DNA of 64,000 nt from Bacteroidota bacterium (lineage in GTDB: Bacteria > Bacteroidota > Bacteroidia > Chitinophagales > Chitinophagaceae), in contig CANFXV010000003.1 of assembly GCA_947451115.1 (NCBI GenBank), forward strand, positions 1 through 64,000, read 5' to 3'. How positions within the stretch are numbered: the first letter of the stretch is position 1; each line of letters begins with the position of its first letter. A model generated the notes under the pieces. It did no database searches. It saw only the letters and a program-made list of their open reading frames with translations, and was not told the DNA's origin. This document shows positions 28,987-38,165 of the stretch, one piece after another. The position numbers and the translations under genes were made by a program.

Positions 28987-31383
28987 ATGCCTTCAATTTT
29001 CAGGCTTTCGCTTATTTTACTGTTTTCAAGTTTCACCCTCCTTTCATTCGCACAACCAACTTCTATTTTAATTAAAGTAGTGGACGCAAAAAATTATCCC
29101 ATAGGTTTTGCAAATATTTTAGTAGTCAATAAATCTGACACGACTAAAAGAATCAATTCTATTTCAGATAGCATTGGGCTTGCTAAAATTAGTTTAACTA
29201 CAAAGAATTCCTATCAAATTAAAGTTTCGGCCATCGGCTATAAAAAGTTCATCAAGGATTATGCCTTGAATGAACAAAGTTCCATTGCCATTAAACTTGT
29301 AGAAGATCCCAATCAATTAAAAGAAGTAGTGGTAAAATCATCGAAGCCGCTTATAAGGCAAGAAGATGATAAGTCGGTGGTGGATCCAGAACCTTTGGCA
29401 GCAAGTTCTACCAATGCTTATGAAACCGTAGAAAAAGTGCCAGGTATTTTTATAGACCAAGATGGTAATATTTATTTAAATGGTTTGACGCCTGCAGGGG
29501 TACAAATCAATTGGCGCGATTTAAAAATGAGCACAGCAGATGTGGCTATTTTATTAAAAAGTTTACCGCCCAATGCCATACAAAAAATTGAATTGATTAG
29601 AACACCTTCTGCTAAATACGATGCTTCGGGTGGAGGAGGATTGGTAAATATTATTTTAATGAAAGGCGTAAAATTAGGAGTGAATGGATCTGTCAATAGT
29701 GGATTTGCCCAAGGAAAATATGGCAATCAATTCATTGGTTTTAATTTAAACAACAACAACGATAAATTAAGTTCTTATATTAATGCACAGTACAGCAAAA
29801 ACGATGGCTATACCATTACCAATACAGATAGAACCATCAGCCCTGATTCGGTTTTAAGACAGTTGGCCAATGCCGCATCGCCCAATACTTCTGTAAACAT
29901 GGGCTATGGTTTTGGTAAGACCCTCAAAGAAAAATGGGATTTCAATTATGACGGAAGAATGAGTCAGAATAAATTTGACAATACCACCAACAGTGAATCT
30001 TTCTTGCATCAAATTTCAACCAATCAAAATAGCGGTAATTTAAAATCCTTGGTAGAAAATCAAGGAAAAAATAATTTCATCAACCAATCTTTTAGGGTAA
30101 AATTAAAATTAGATACAGTAGGCGGTGAGTGGATCAATGATCTTTCTTTTAATTTTTCAAACAGTAGTACCGATCAAAACTATAATAATGTATTGGTGAG
30201 CAATAATTCAATTACCGGAGGTAAAGGCAATTATGGCAATGATCGAAATTATTTTACTTATCAATCCGATGTTAAGAAAAAGGCTTTAGGATTAATGGTA
30301 GAAGCTGGATTTAAAACCTCTGTGTTAAACTTTAACAATCATTCGGATTATACTAAAACTATTTTAGGGCAAACTTTAGCAGATCCTTTTCGTACCAGTA
30401 GTTTCAATTATACAGAGCAAATCAATGCAGGTTATCTACAAGCATCAAAAACATGGGGGCCAGTTATTTTAAAAGTTGGATCAAGATTGGAGCAAACCAT
30501 CATGCAAGGGCATCAATTAGTGCCCAAAGACACTACATTTTCTTTGAATAGGGCAGACGCTTTTCCTTATGTGTATTTAAGTAGAAAGATTATCATGATC
30601 ATGAATTATGAATTGCGCGGATTTTTAGTGTATCGTAAATCCATCAGCAGACCTTCTTACGATTACTTAAATCCTTTTGCAAAATACGTAGATCCATTTT
30701 TATACGAAATTGGTAATCCAAATTTGAAACCTCAATTTACTACCAATTACGAAGCCAATATTAGTGTGGATGACAAACCATTGTTTGCTTATGGGGTGAA
30801 TGAGACCAGCGATATATTTACGAGTGTAGTGTATCAATCGCCCACCAACAAACAAGTGAGTTACCGTACTTACGATAATTTGGGAAAAAGTAGAGAAACA
30901 TATTTTAGAGTGATAGGCGTAATACCACCAGGCAAGAAATATTTTGCTGTTTTGGGTACCCAATACAATCGAAATGAATACACTGGCTTTTACGAAGGCA
31001 AGCCCATAGTTTTTAACAGAGGTACCTGGTCCATCTTTTCTTTCCAATCTTATAAAATTGATGCTTTGTCCACCCTTACTTTCAATGGATTTTGGAGAAT
31101 CAGAGGCCAACAACAATTTTATGAATTATCCGATTTTGGTACGCTCAATACTTCTATCAATAGACAATTTTTAAAGAAAAAACTTGTCATCACTGCTAGC
31201 TACAACGATTTTTTATTCACCAATAATAATCATTTCGAGTTACATCAAGGCACACAAAATGCAATAGGGTATAGAGCAACTGATTCAAGAAGATGGGGTA
31301 TTTCTTTGCGTTATAATTTTGGTTTCAAGCCCAAGGAAAATAAATTGGAGATGCTAGAGCAGGGTAGTTCAGATAAAAATTAG
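28987..31383 (+). CDS. outer membrane beta-barrel family protein (TonB-receptor-like, CarboxypepD_reg-like N-terminus)
   Basis: Signal peptide, carboxypeptidase-regulatory-like domain, plug-like VEKVPGIFIDQDGNIYLNGLTPAGVQINWRDL...NAIQKIELIRTPSAKYDASGGGGLVNIIL, barrel strands to C-terminus. Confidence 0.85.
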   Translation: MPSIFRLSLILLFSSFTLLSFAQPTSILIKVVDAKNYPIGFANILVVNKSDTTKRINSISDSIGLAKISLTTKNSYQIKVSAIGYKKFIKDYALNEQSSIAIKLVEDPNQLKEVVVKSSKPLIRQEDDKSVVDPEPLAASSTNAYETVEKVPGIFIDQDGNIYLNGLTPAGVQINWRDLKMSTADVAILLKSLPPNAIQKIELIRTPSAKYDASGGGGLVNIILMKGVKLGVNGSVNSGFAQGKYGNQFIGFNLNNNNDKLSSYINAQYSKNDGYTITNTDRTISPDSVLRQLANAASPNTSVNMGYGFGKTLKEKWDFNYDGRMSQNKFDNTTNSESFLHQISTNQNSGNLKSLVENQGKNNFINQSFRVKLKLDTVGGEWINDLSFNFSNSSTDQNYNNVLVSNNSITGGKGNYGNDRNYFTYQSDVKKKALGLMVEAGFKTSVLNFNNHSDYTKTILGQTLADPFRTSSFNYTEQINAGYLQASKTWGPVILKVGSRLEQTIMQGHQLVPKDTTFSLNRADAFPYVYLSRKIIMIMNYELRGFLVYRKSISRPSYDYLNPFAKYVDPFLYEIGNPNLKPQFTTNYEANISVDDKPLFAYGVNETSDIFTSVVYQSPTNKQVSYRTYDNLGKSRETYFRVIGVIPPGKKYFAVLGTQYNRNEYTGFYEGKPIVFNRGTWSIFSFQSYKIDALSTLTFNGFWRIRGQQQFYELSDFGTLNTSINRQFLKKKLVITASYNDFLFTNNNHFELHQGTQNAIGYRATDSRRWGISLRYNFGFKPKENKLEMLEQGSSDKN

Positions 31384-31404
31384 TAAATACTTTTTTTGTA
31401 CTTA

Positions 31405-32607
31405 TTATAGTTGTTGGGTCAAGGCCAACACACTCATCGTGCCCATCATAACTACGACCATCCAACCCATGGCTTCTATCCAAATAGGATATTTGTATTG
31501 TTTTAAGATGGGTAATTTTCTGCCAGCAATAAGCATAATGGATAAGGCAAATGGTAAAATAAATCCATTCACCAAACCTGCCATTAACAACAATTCTTTA
31601 GGCTTGCCTAAGAAAATAAAAATAAAAGTGGATAAGACAATAAATGCGGTAATACATTTACGCTCGTTTTGTAAAATTTTAATTTTCAAGTTTTTAATAA
31701 AACTATAAGAAGTATAAGAAGCGCCAATCACCGAAGAAATGGCGGCACTCCAAAGTACAATGCCAAAAATAAATAAGCCCCATCTACCACCTGCGGATTC
31801 AAATACAGTAGCAGCTGGATTATTTTTATCTAAGTGAATGCCCTTACTTACCACACCCACTGCTGCAAGAAATAAAATAAAACGCATTAAAGAGGAAATT
31901 AAAATACCTGTGGTCGCACTTTTAGTGACAAACTTAATGTGTTCAGTGCCTGAAATACCCGCATCTATCAAACGGTGTGCACCCGAAAAAGTGATGTACC
32001 CACCCACTGTTCCGCCTACAATGGTTACTATGGCCAACAAAGAAATTTTTTCTGGAATAAAGGTATGATGCACAGATTCTAAAATAGGGGGGTGCGCTGC
32101 ATATACAATAAGCAAGGTGAGTCCTATTTTTAAAATACCTAAAATTTTAGTGAGTTGATCCAATACTTTTCCAATTTCATCTACCCAAAAAATAACAATG
32201 GCCACGATGCCACTTAGTAGGGCCCCTTTGGCAAAGGAAATACCTGTTAAAATATTTAAGGCCAATCCGCAGCCTGCAATATTGCCAATATTAAAGGCGA
32301 AACCACCTAGTACCACCAATAAAGAAAGTAAATGTCCTAAACCTGGGAACAATTCATTCGCAATTTCTTGTGCACGCATGCCACTCAATGTAATAGCACG
32401 CCAAATATTTATTTGTGCACCAAAATCTAAAATGATAGAAAGTAAAATAACAAAACCAAAACTGGTGATAAGTTGTTCTGTATAAAAAGAAGTCTGTGTT
32501 AAAAAGCCGGGGCCAATAGATGAATTGGCCATTAAAAATGCAGCGCCTAAACTTAGACCAGTCATCGATTTTAAGGGGCTGCTATTTTTAGACATATTTA
32601 ATTTCAA
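31405..32607 (-). CDS. Nramp-superfamily membrane protein (YcsG-like)
   Basis: ~11 TM segments, FLMANSSIGPGFLTQTSFYTEQ in the TM1 position, adjacent to pxpA and pxpC as ycsG is to ycsF in Bacillus. Confidence 0.78.
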   Translation of the reverse strand: MKLNMSKNSSPLKSMTGLSLGAAFLMANSSIGPGFLTQTSFYTEQLITSFGFVILLSIILDFGAQINIWRAITLSGMRAQEIANELFPGLGHLLSLLVVLGGFAFNIGNIAGCGLALNILTGISFAKGALLSGIVAIVIFWVDEIGKVLDQLTKILGILKIGLTLLIVYAAHPPILESVHHTFIPEKISLLAIVTIVGGTVGGYITFSGAHRLIDAGISGTEHIKFVTKSATTGILISSLMRFILFLAAVGVVSKGIHLDKNNPAATVFESAGGRWGLFIFGIVLWSAAISSVIGASYTSYSFIKNLKIKILQNERKCITAFIVLSTFIFIFLGKPKELLLMAGLVNGFILPFALSIMLIAGRKLPILKQYKYPIWIEAMGWMVVVMMGTMSVLALTQQL

Positions 32608-33370
32608 TGGAATTATTTTTCAAACTTTGATGTAAGGCAGTGACAATTTCTATTGCATTGGCACCATCACCATGCACACATATAGTATTCGCTTCAATAT
32701 TGATAGGACTGCCATGTGCCGTATCCACTTTTTGATCAAAAATTATTTTTAGTACTTGTGCGCAAGCTTCATGGGCATCCTCAATCATGGCATGATCCAA
32801 ATACCTTGGGGTTAAGGAACCGTCTTGTTGATAGGTTCTATCCGCAAAAACTTCATTCGCAAAAGGTTGTCCCAATATTTTTGCTTGGGTGATGGTATGA
32901 CTTCCGCTTAATCCATAAATAATTAAATCTGGATCGATGGCTTGAATGGTTTGAATAAAAATTTTACTTAGTGCAGCATCTTTTGCACAATCATTGTACA
33001 AAGCACCATGCAATTTTACATGATGCAATTGAGCGCCCAAGGGTAAGGCAATTCTTTCAAACACATACATTTGCTCGGCAATGAGTTCGGCCATTTCTAA
33101 TAAAGAAACCATTTGTGAAACTCTGCCAAAATTAATTTTATCGTCATAGCCAGGATGCACGCCTATAGCCACATTGTGTTCTAATGCAAGCTCAATGGTT
33201 TTTTTGATGGAATCTGTATTGCCTGCATGGTAACCGCAGGAAATATTGGCGCTGCTAATGAAGGGCATTAATTCGGCTTCATTGCCCATGCCTTCGCCCA
33301 TATCACAATTCAGGTCTATGGATAAACCCTTGTTGAATTTCTTGGTATAGTTGATGTGCGGTGTTGACAT
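32588..33370 (-). CDS. pxpA: 5-oxoprolinase subunit PxpA (LamB/YcsF family)
   Basis: SIDLNCDMGEGMGNEAELMPFISSANISCGYHAGN; GVHPGYDD; VKLHGALYN; FADRTYQQDGSLTPR; ICVHGD. Confidence 0.95.
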   Translation of the reverse strand: MSTPHINYTKKFNKGLSIDLNCDMGEGMGNEAELMPFISSANISCGYHAGNTDSIKKTIELALEHNVAIGVHPGYDDKINFGRVSQMVSLLEMAELIAEQMYVFERIALPLGAQLHHVKLHGALYNDCAKDAALSKIFIQTIQAIDPDLIIYGLSGSHTITQAKILGQPFANEVFADRTYQQDGSLTPRYLDHAMIEDAHEACAQVLKIIFDQKVDTAHGSPINIEANTICVHGDGANAIEIVTALHQSLKNNSIEIKYV

Positions 33371-34223
33371 TGGTTAAACTAAAATGAAAGGCTGAATCAT
33401 TTTTTAATTGAGCAAACCTTGGTAAATCTACCAAAATAATTTGACCCAAATTTGCATAACCACCAATGGTTTGATGATCGGCCATTAAAACCATGAGGGA
33501 GCCGTTGGGAAGTAGTTGTAAAGTGCCTCTGGTGACGGCTGAAGATAAATATTGATTGGGTTTGGTTAATTCAAGCAATGGGCCCTTCAATAAATAACCC
33601 ATTCTATTGGTTTGCAAAGTGGTATGAAAAGCTTGTGTCAATATTTTATGAATGGCATCGGCAGTTAAATCATTCCAAGCAGGACCTGGAATAAATCTAA
33701 TGGGGTTGGAAGAAAAAACATGCGCAGGGATGGCGTATAATTTATCGGCATGGAGGGAATGATTGGATAAATTATTTTGATCATTGGGGCGTAGATCAAA
33801 TTCAACATCTTTTTGTAGGGTAGTGGAGAAATAACTTTGACTCTCTAACCACTCAGGGCTATTAATTTTTCCTTGAATGGCTAAGTACGCAACACTTCCT
33901 TCGATAGGTTTTAAAAATTTTAGTACATCGTTTTCTACCACCTGAATGGCTTTGTTGAGTTCAATACTTTTGTCATTGAGTAGGGGCACAAAATTAGCAC
34001 CAGTAATACAAATGGTATACCTACTTGTGAAAGAAAAAATACTGGCAGGAAAATACAACTCAATCACTGGATGATCCAATGGGTTCTGCACAATGGCATT
34101 GCCTAATTGTGCGGATAAATAATCCATGCATCCATTGGCTTGTATACCCAAATGCTGAAAACCATACCTGCCTTGGTCTTGAATGGTGTCGGCGATTCCT
34201 CTTTTAATTATTTTAATGGACAT
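33303..34223 (-). CDS. pxpC: 5-oxoprolinase subunit PxpC (KipA, biotin-dependent carboxyltransferase family)
   Basis: IADTIQDQGRYGFQHLGIQANGCMDYLSAQLGNAIVQNP; RFIPGPAWNDL; NRMGYLLKGPLL; MADHQTIGGYANLGQII. Confidence 0.92.
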   Translation of the reverse strand: MSIKIIKRGIADTIQDQGRYGFQHLGIQANGCMDYLSAQLGNAIVQNPLDHPVIELYFPASIFSFTSRYTICITGANFVPLLNDKSIELNKAIQVVENDVLKFLKPIEGSVAYLAIQGKINSPEWLESQSYFSTTLQKDVEFDLRPNDQNNLSNHSLHADKLYAIPAHVFSSNPIRFIPGPAWNDLTADAIHKILTQAFHTTLQTNRMGYLLKGPLLELTKPNQYLSSAVTRGTLQLLPNGSLMVLMADHQTIGGYANLGQIILVDLPRFAQLKNDSAFHFSLTNVNTAHQLYQEIQQGFIHRPEL

Positions 34224-34386
34224 GTGGATGAAAACAAACTTGTTTCAATTTTAAATAGTTTTGTGAAATTTAAACTAATTTTAGGTGCTTGTTTGCAATA
34301 GTTTAATAGTACTATGAAGTTAACTAGATAGACGAAGAAAAATCAAACAATAAAATTATTTTATCCAACAATTTATATTTAGTACC

Positions 34387-34704
34387 ATGAAACAAAATAT
34401 TTTAATCTGTCTAATTATGCTACTTTTTGCATGTAAGACGCCCATAGCACCAGTGGCGGTGGACCAAGCACTAAAGCAAAACATGACTAGCTATTTAAAC
34501 AAGGATCCAAAGTCATTGAATAAGTTTCATTACCAGGTAGAGTCTGTAATATATTTTCAAGAAGCAGGCTTTTATACCTGCGAATTTCAAGTGCGCATGA
34601 AAAGTGATACAGCCAATAAAACATTGCCCAAACCTATTGATACCGTGGGTGTCATGAAAGTAAAAATGGATAAAGATTTCAAAGTAGTGAGCCGCTACTA
34701 TTAA
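34387..34704 (+). CDS. small hypothetical lipoprotein
   Basis: MKQNILICLIMLLFAC lipobox; 105 aa; no family recognised. Confidence 0.55.
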   Translation: MKQNILICLIMLLFACKTPIAPVAVDQALKQNMTSYLNKDPKSLNKFHYQVESVIYFQEAGFYTCEFQVRMKSDTANKTLPKPIDTVGVMKVKMDKDFKVVSRYY

Positions 34705-34831
34705 TTGTCGACACTTATAAAAACTAACGAAAAAGTCCAAATTCTATAAAAAAATTAGAATACTTATTTATTGATTTGTTAAAGCATTTTATTTTAAACG
34801 GTAAAACCTGCTATACAAAAAGCCTCTTTTT

Positions 34832-34853
34832 AGCCTAAAATAGGCTTTTTTTT
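34832..34853 (+). terminator. intrinsic terminator upstream of susC
   Basis: AGCCTA-AAA-TAGGCTTTTTTTT. Confidence 0.8.
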
Positions 34854-34985
34854 ATTCCTTTAATAGATTGAAAATCAATCAATTAACATTTTTTTTATAA
34901 TTTTTTTAACTTTTTTTTGGTAGTTACGTTAAATCTATATTAAATTTAGAAAACTTTTCTATAACGATTGCATAAAAAACTAAAA

Positions 34986-37900
34986 ATGCTTATGATGAAC
35001 AAACTAACTTCAAAGAAATTTGCGTTATCCTTTATCTTGTTCTTGCTGACAGCAGCGGTTTTTGGACAAAAGAGTGTTACTGGTAAAGTAACAGACTCAG
35101 AAAAAAAACCACTTGTTGGAGCATCTATCTTGATCAAAGGTACAAATGTCGCAACATCTACTTCTTCTAATGGAGACTTTACAATAGTCGTTCCAGCAGG
35201 AAGAAAAACCTTGATTGTTTCTAACGTTGGCTATGAAGACCAACAAATTGAAATTGGAAACTCAAGTTCAGTAAACGTTTCTTTAAAAGAAACAACTTCT
35301 AGTCTTAACGAGGTGGTAATCACCGGTTATACCGCTCAGAAGAAAAAGGACATCGCTGGTTCTGTGTCTGTTATTAATGTAAAAGACATGAAACAACAAC
35401 CAGCTGGTACTGGTGAAGAAGCATTACAAGGTCGCGCCTCTGGTTTGACTGTAATTTCTTCTGGCCAACCAGGTGCTGCTAGTGATATCCGTATTCGTGG
35501 TATTTCTGGATTTGGTAACAACTCCCCATTGATTATCATTGATGGAGTAAGAGGAAGCCTTACAGATATCAACATGAACGATATCGAATCAATTCAAGTG
35601 TTAAAAGATGCATCTGCCGCTATCTATGGTGTGGCTGGTTCTAACGGTGCAATCATTGTAACTACTAGAAAAGGTAAAGTAGGAAAAGCAAAAGTTAGCT
35701 ATGATACTTATTATGGTATGACTTCAGCGGGTCCTGGTTATGATATGGCAAGCACTGCTCAAGAAGCAGCTGCAATCTGGCAACAACAAAAGAATTCAGG
35801 TGTCGCTAACCCATCAGACAAACAATATGGAAGTGGTGCAAATCCTGTAATTCCTGATTACATTACACCTTATGGTGTAACTGGATCTGTTGACTTAACT
35901 AAATATGACAAAAACTCTAATCAGATTACTAGAGCCAATAAAATTGGTACTAACTGGTACAAAGAAATCACTCGTGATGCACCTGTACAAAGCCATAATA
36001 TTGCTGTAAGTGCTGCTTCAGACAAAAACTCTTATTATTTCTCTTTAGGTTATTTGAACCAACAAGGTATCGCTCAGTTCCAATACTTAGAGCGTTATAA
36101 CTTAAGAGCTAATACGCAATTCACTATCAAGGATCATATCCGTGTAGGTGAAAACTTGTCATTTGTATACAAAAAGAACCCTAAGTTTTCTAACCAAGGT
36201 GAGGGAAGTCCATTTACTACGGTTTACCGTGAAGATGCGATCATTCCAGTATACGATGTGGCAGGTAACTTTGCAGGAACTAAATCTCAAGGTTTAGGTA
36301 ATGCAAGAAACCCATATGCAGACATCTATCGTACAAAAGATAACGTAGGTAATGATTGGACATTGACTGGTAATATCTATGCTGAAGCTGATTTGGCAAA
36401 ACATTTAACCATTCGTACCAATTTTGGTGGTAGCATGAACAATAACTACTACTACTATTTTAACTATGTAGGTTATGAGAACGCAGAAGGTAATACTGGT
36501 GCTAACTCATTTAATGAGGGCGCTGGCTTTAACACTGCTTGGACTTATACCAATACTTTAAACTATTCAAATAACTGGGGTAAGCATACTTTAACAGTAT
36601 TAGCTGGTAAGGAAGATGTTTATTATTCTGGTAGATCTTTATCTGCTGGTAGAAGTAACTACTTCTCTGAGAACCCTGATTTCTGGACTTTGAACTCAGG
36701 TTCACCAACCGGACAATCTAACACAGGTTCTGCTTATAAATCTGCCTTAAGTTCTTGGATTTCTAAAGTAGAATATTCTTATGATGGAAAATATATCTTG
36801 AATGCTAGTTTAAGAAGAGACGCTTCGTCTTTATTTGATCCTAGCCAAAGAGAAGGTAATTTCCCAGGGGTTTCTGCTGCATGGAGAGTTTCTCAAGAGA
36901 AATTCATGCAAAGATTCTCTTTCTTGAACGACTTAAAAATTCGTGCGAGTTATGCGAAAATGGGTTCTACTTCTAACGTAGATCCTACCAACCCATACAA
37001 CTTGTATGCATCACGTGCGGGTAGATCTTTCTACGCAATCGATGGTAGTAGCACAGTTCCTACTTCTGGTTTCTTCAGAAGTAATATTGGTAATACTAGT
37101 ACAACTTGGGAAGGTGATATCATTTCTAACTTTGGATTTGATGCGTCATTGCTTAACAACACTTTAGAAGTTAGTGCTGACTACTATCAAAAGAAAGTAA
37201 GTGGATTATTATTCACTCAATCTGGTACTGCTGCTGACGTTATTTTTACAGGTGATGCAAATTTACCTAAAGTAAATATCGGTGACATGCAAAATACTGG
37301 TATTGATTTGAACTTGACTTACCACTACAAAATAAACAAAGACATGAAATTGGATGTAACAGGTATGATTACCTCTTACAACAATAAGATTGCTGCTTTA
37401 ACTCCAGGTTTAGCTTATTTCAATGGTCCACAAATCAGAAACGTAACGCCAACTCGTAACGAAGTAGGTCATCCAGTGGGTGCCTTCTATGGTTACAAAG
37501 TGTTAGGCTTATTCCAAACTGATGCAGCTGCAAAAGCTTGGAATCAAGACGGTGCTTCTGCTGGTACTTTCCAATATGCTGATATCAATGGAGATAAGAA
37601 AATTGATGACAAAGACAGAACTTATATAGGAAACCCAAATCCAGACTTTACTTATGGATTTAACTTGGCTTTCACTTATAAGCAATTTGATGCGTCTGCA
37701 TTCTTCTTTGGATCTCAAGGCAATCAAATCTTTGATAACACCAAATACTTTACAGATTTCCCTGACTTCTTTAAAGGTGGTATTAGAAGAGAAGTAGCTT
37801 TAAATGCATGGACACCTTCTCATACAAACACAACTATTCCTAAGTTGATGACTACAGGATCATTCTCTACTGACTTAGCTGCCAACAGCTATTTTATCAG

Positions 37901-38153
37901 CGATGGTTCTTACTTACGTCTTAAGCAAGTACAAATTGGGTACACAATGGACCCAGCTGCTTTGACTAAATACGGAGTAGATCGTTTGAGAGTTTATTTA
38001 CAAGCTGCAAATTTATTGACACTTACTAAGTACAAAGGATTAGATCCTGAATTACAAAGTAGTGATATTGGAAACACAGTGGGTTTTGGAATCGACCAAG
38101 GAAACTATCCACATACTCCATCATTCATCTTAGGTGTTAACATTAACTTTTAA
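34986..38153 (+). CDS. SusC/RagA family TonB-linked outer membrane protein
   Basis: CarboxypepD_reg domain (VTGKVTDSEKKPLVGASILIKGTNVATSTSSNGDFTI), plug GRASGLTVISSGQPGAASDIRIRGISGFGNNSPLIIIDGVRG, long barrel; track start 34968. Confidence 0.95.
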   Translation: MLMMNKLTSKKFALSFILFLLTAAVFGQKSVTGKVTDSEKKPLVGASILIKGTNVATSTSSNGDFTIVVPAGRKTLIVSNVGYEDQQIEIGNSSSVNVSLKETTSSLNEVVITGYTAQKKKDIAGSVSVINVKDMKQQPAGTGEEALQGRASGLTVISSGQPGAASDIRIRGISGFGNNSPLIIIDGVRGSLTDINMNDIESIQVLKDASAAIYGVAGSNGAIIVTTRKGKVGKAKVSYDTYYGMTSAGPGYDMASTAQEAAAIWQQQKNSGVANPSDKQYGSGANPVIPDYITPYGVTGSVDLTKYDKNSNQITRANKIGTNWYKEITRDAPVQSHNIAVSAASDKNSYYFSLGYLNQQGIAQFQYLERYNLRANTQFTIKDHIRVGENLSFVYKKNPKFSNQGEGSPFTTVYREDAIIPVYDVAGNFAGTKSQGLGNARNPYADIYRTKDNVGNDWTLTGNIYAEADLAKHLTIRTNFGGSMNNNYYYYFNYVGYENAEGNTGANSFNEGAGFNTAWTYTNTLNYSNNWGKHTLTVLAGKEDVYYSGRSLSAGRSNYFSENPDFWTLNSGSPTGQSNTGSAYKSALSSWISKVEYSYDGKYILNASLRRDASSLFDPSQREGNFPGVSAAWRVSQEKFMQRFSFLNDLKIRASYAKMGSTSNVDPTNPYNLYASRAGRSFYAIDGSSTVPTSGFFRSNIGNTSTTWEGDIISNFGFDASLLNNTLEVSADYYQKKVSGLLFTQSGTAADVIFTGDANLPKVNIGDMQNTGIDLNLTYHYKINKDMKLDVTGMITSYNNKIAALTPGLAYFNGPQIRNVTPTRNEVGHPVGAFYGYKVLGLFQTDAAAKAWNQDGASAGTFQYADINGDKKIDDKDRTYIGNPNPDFTYGFNLAFTYKQFDASAFFFGSQGNQIFDNTKYFTDFPDFFKGGIRREVALNAWTPSHTNTTIPKLMTTGSFSTDLAANSYFISDGSYLRLKQVQIGYTMDPAALTKYGVDRLRVYLQAANLLTLTKYKGLDPELQSSDIGNTVGFGIDQGNYPHTPSFILGVNINF

Positions 38154-38165
38154 ATAAAAAATTAA

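Noticed and set aside
30700-31116. 138-aa ORF antisense to the outer membrane barrel gene
   Set aside because: No recognisable domain and fully inside a supported CDS.
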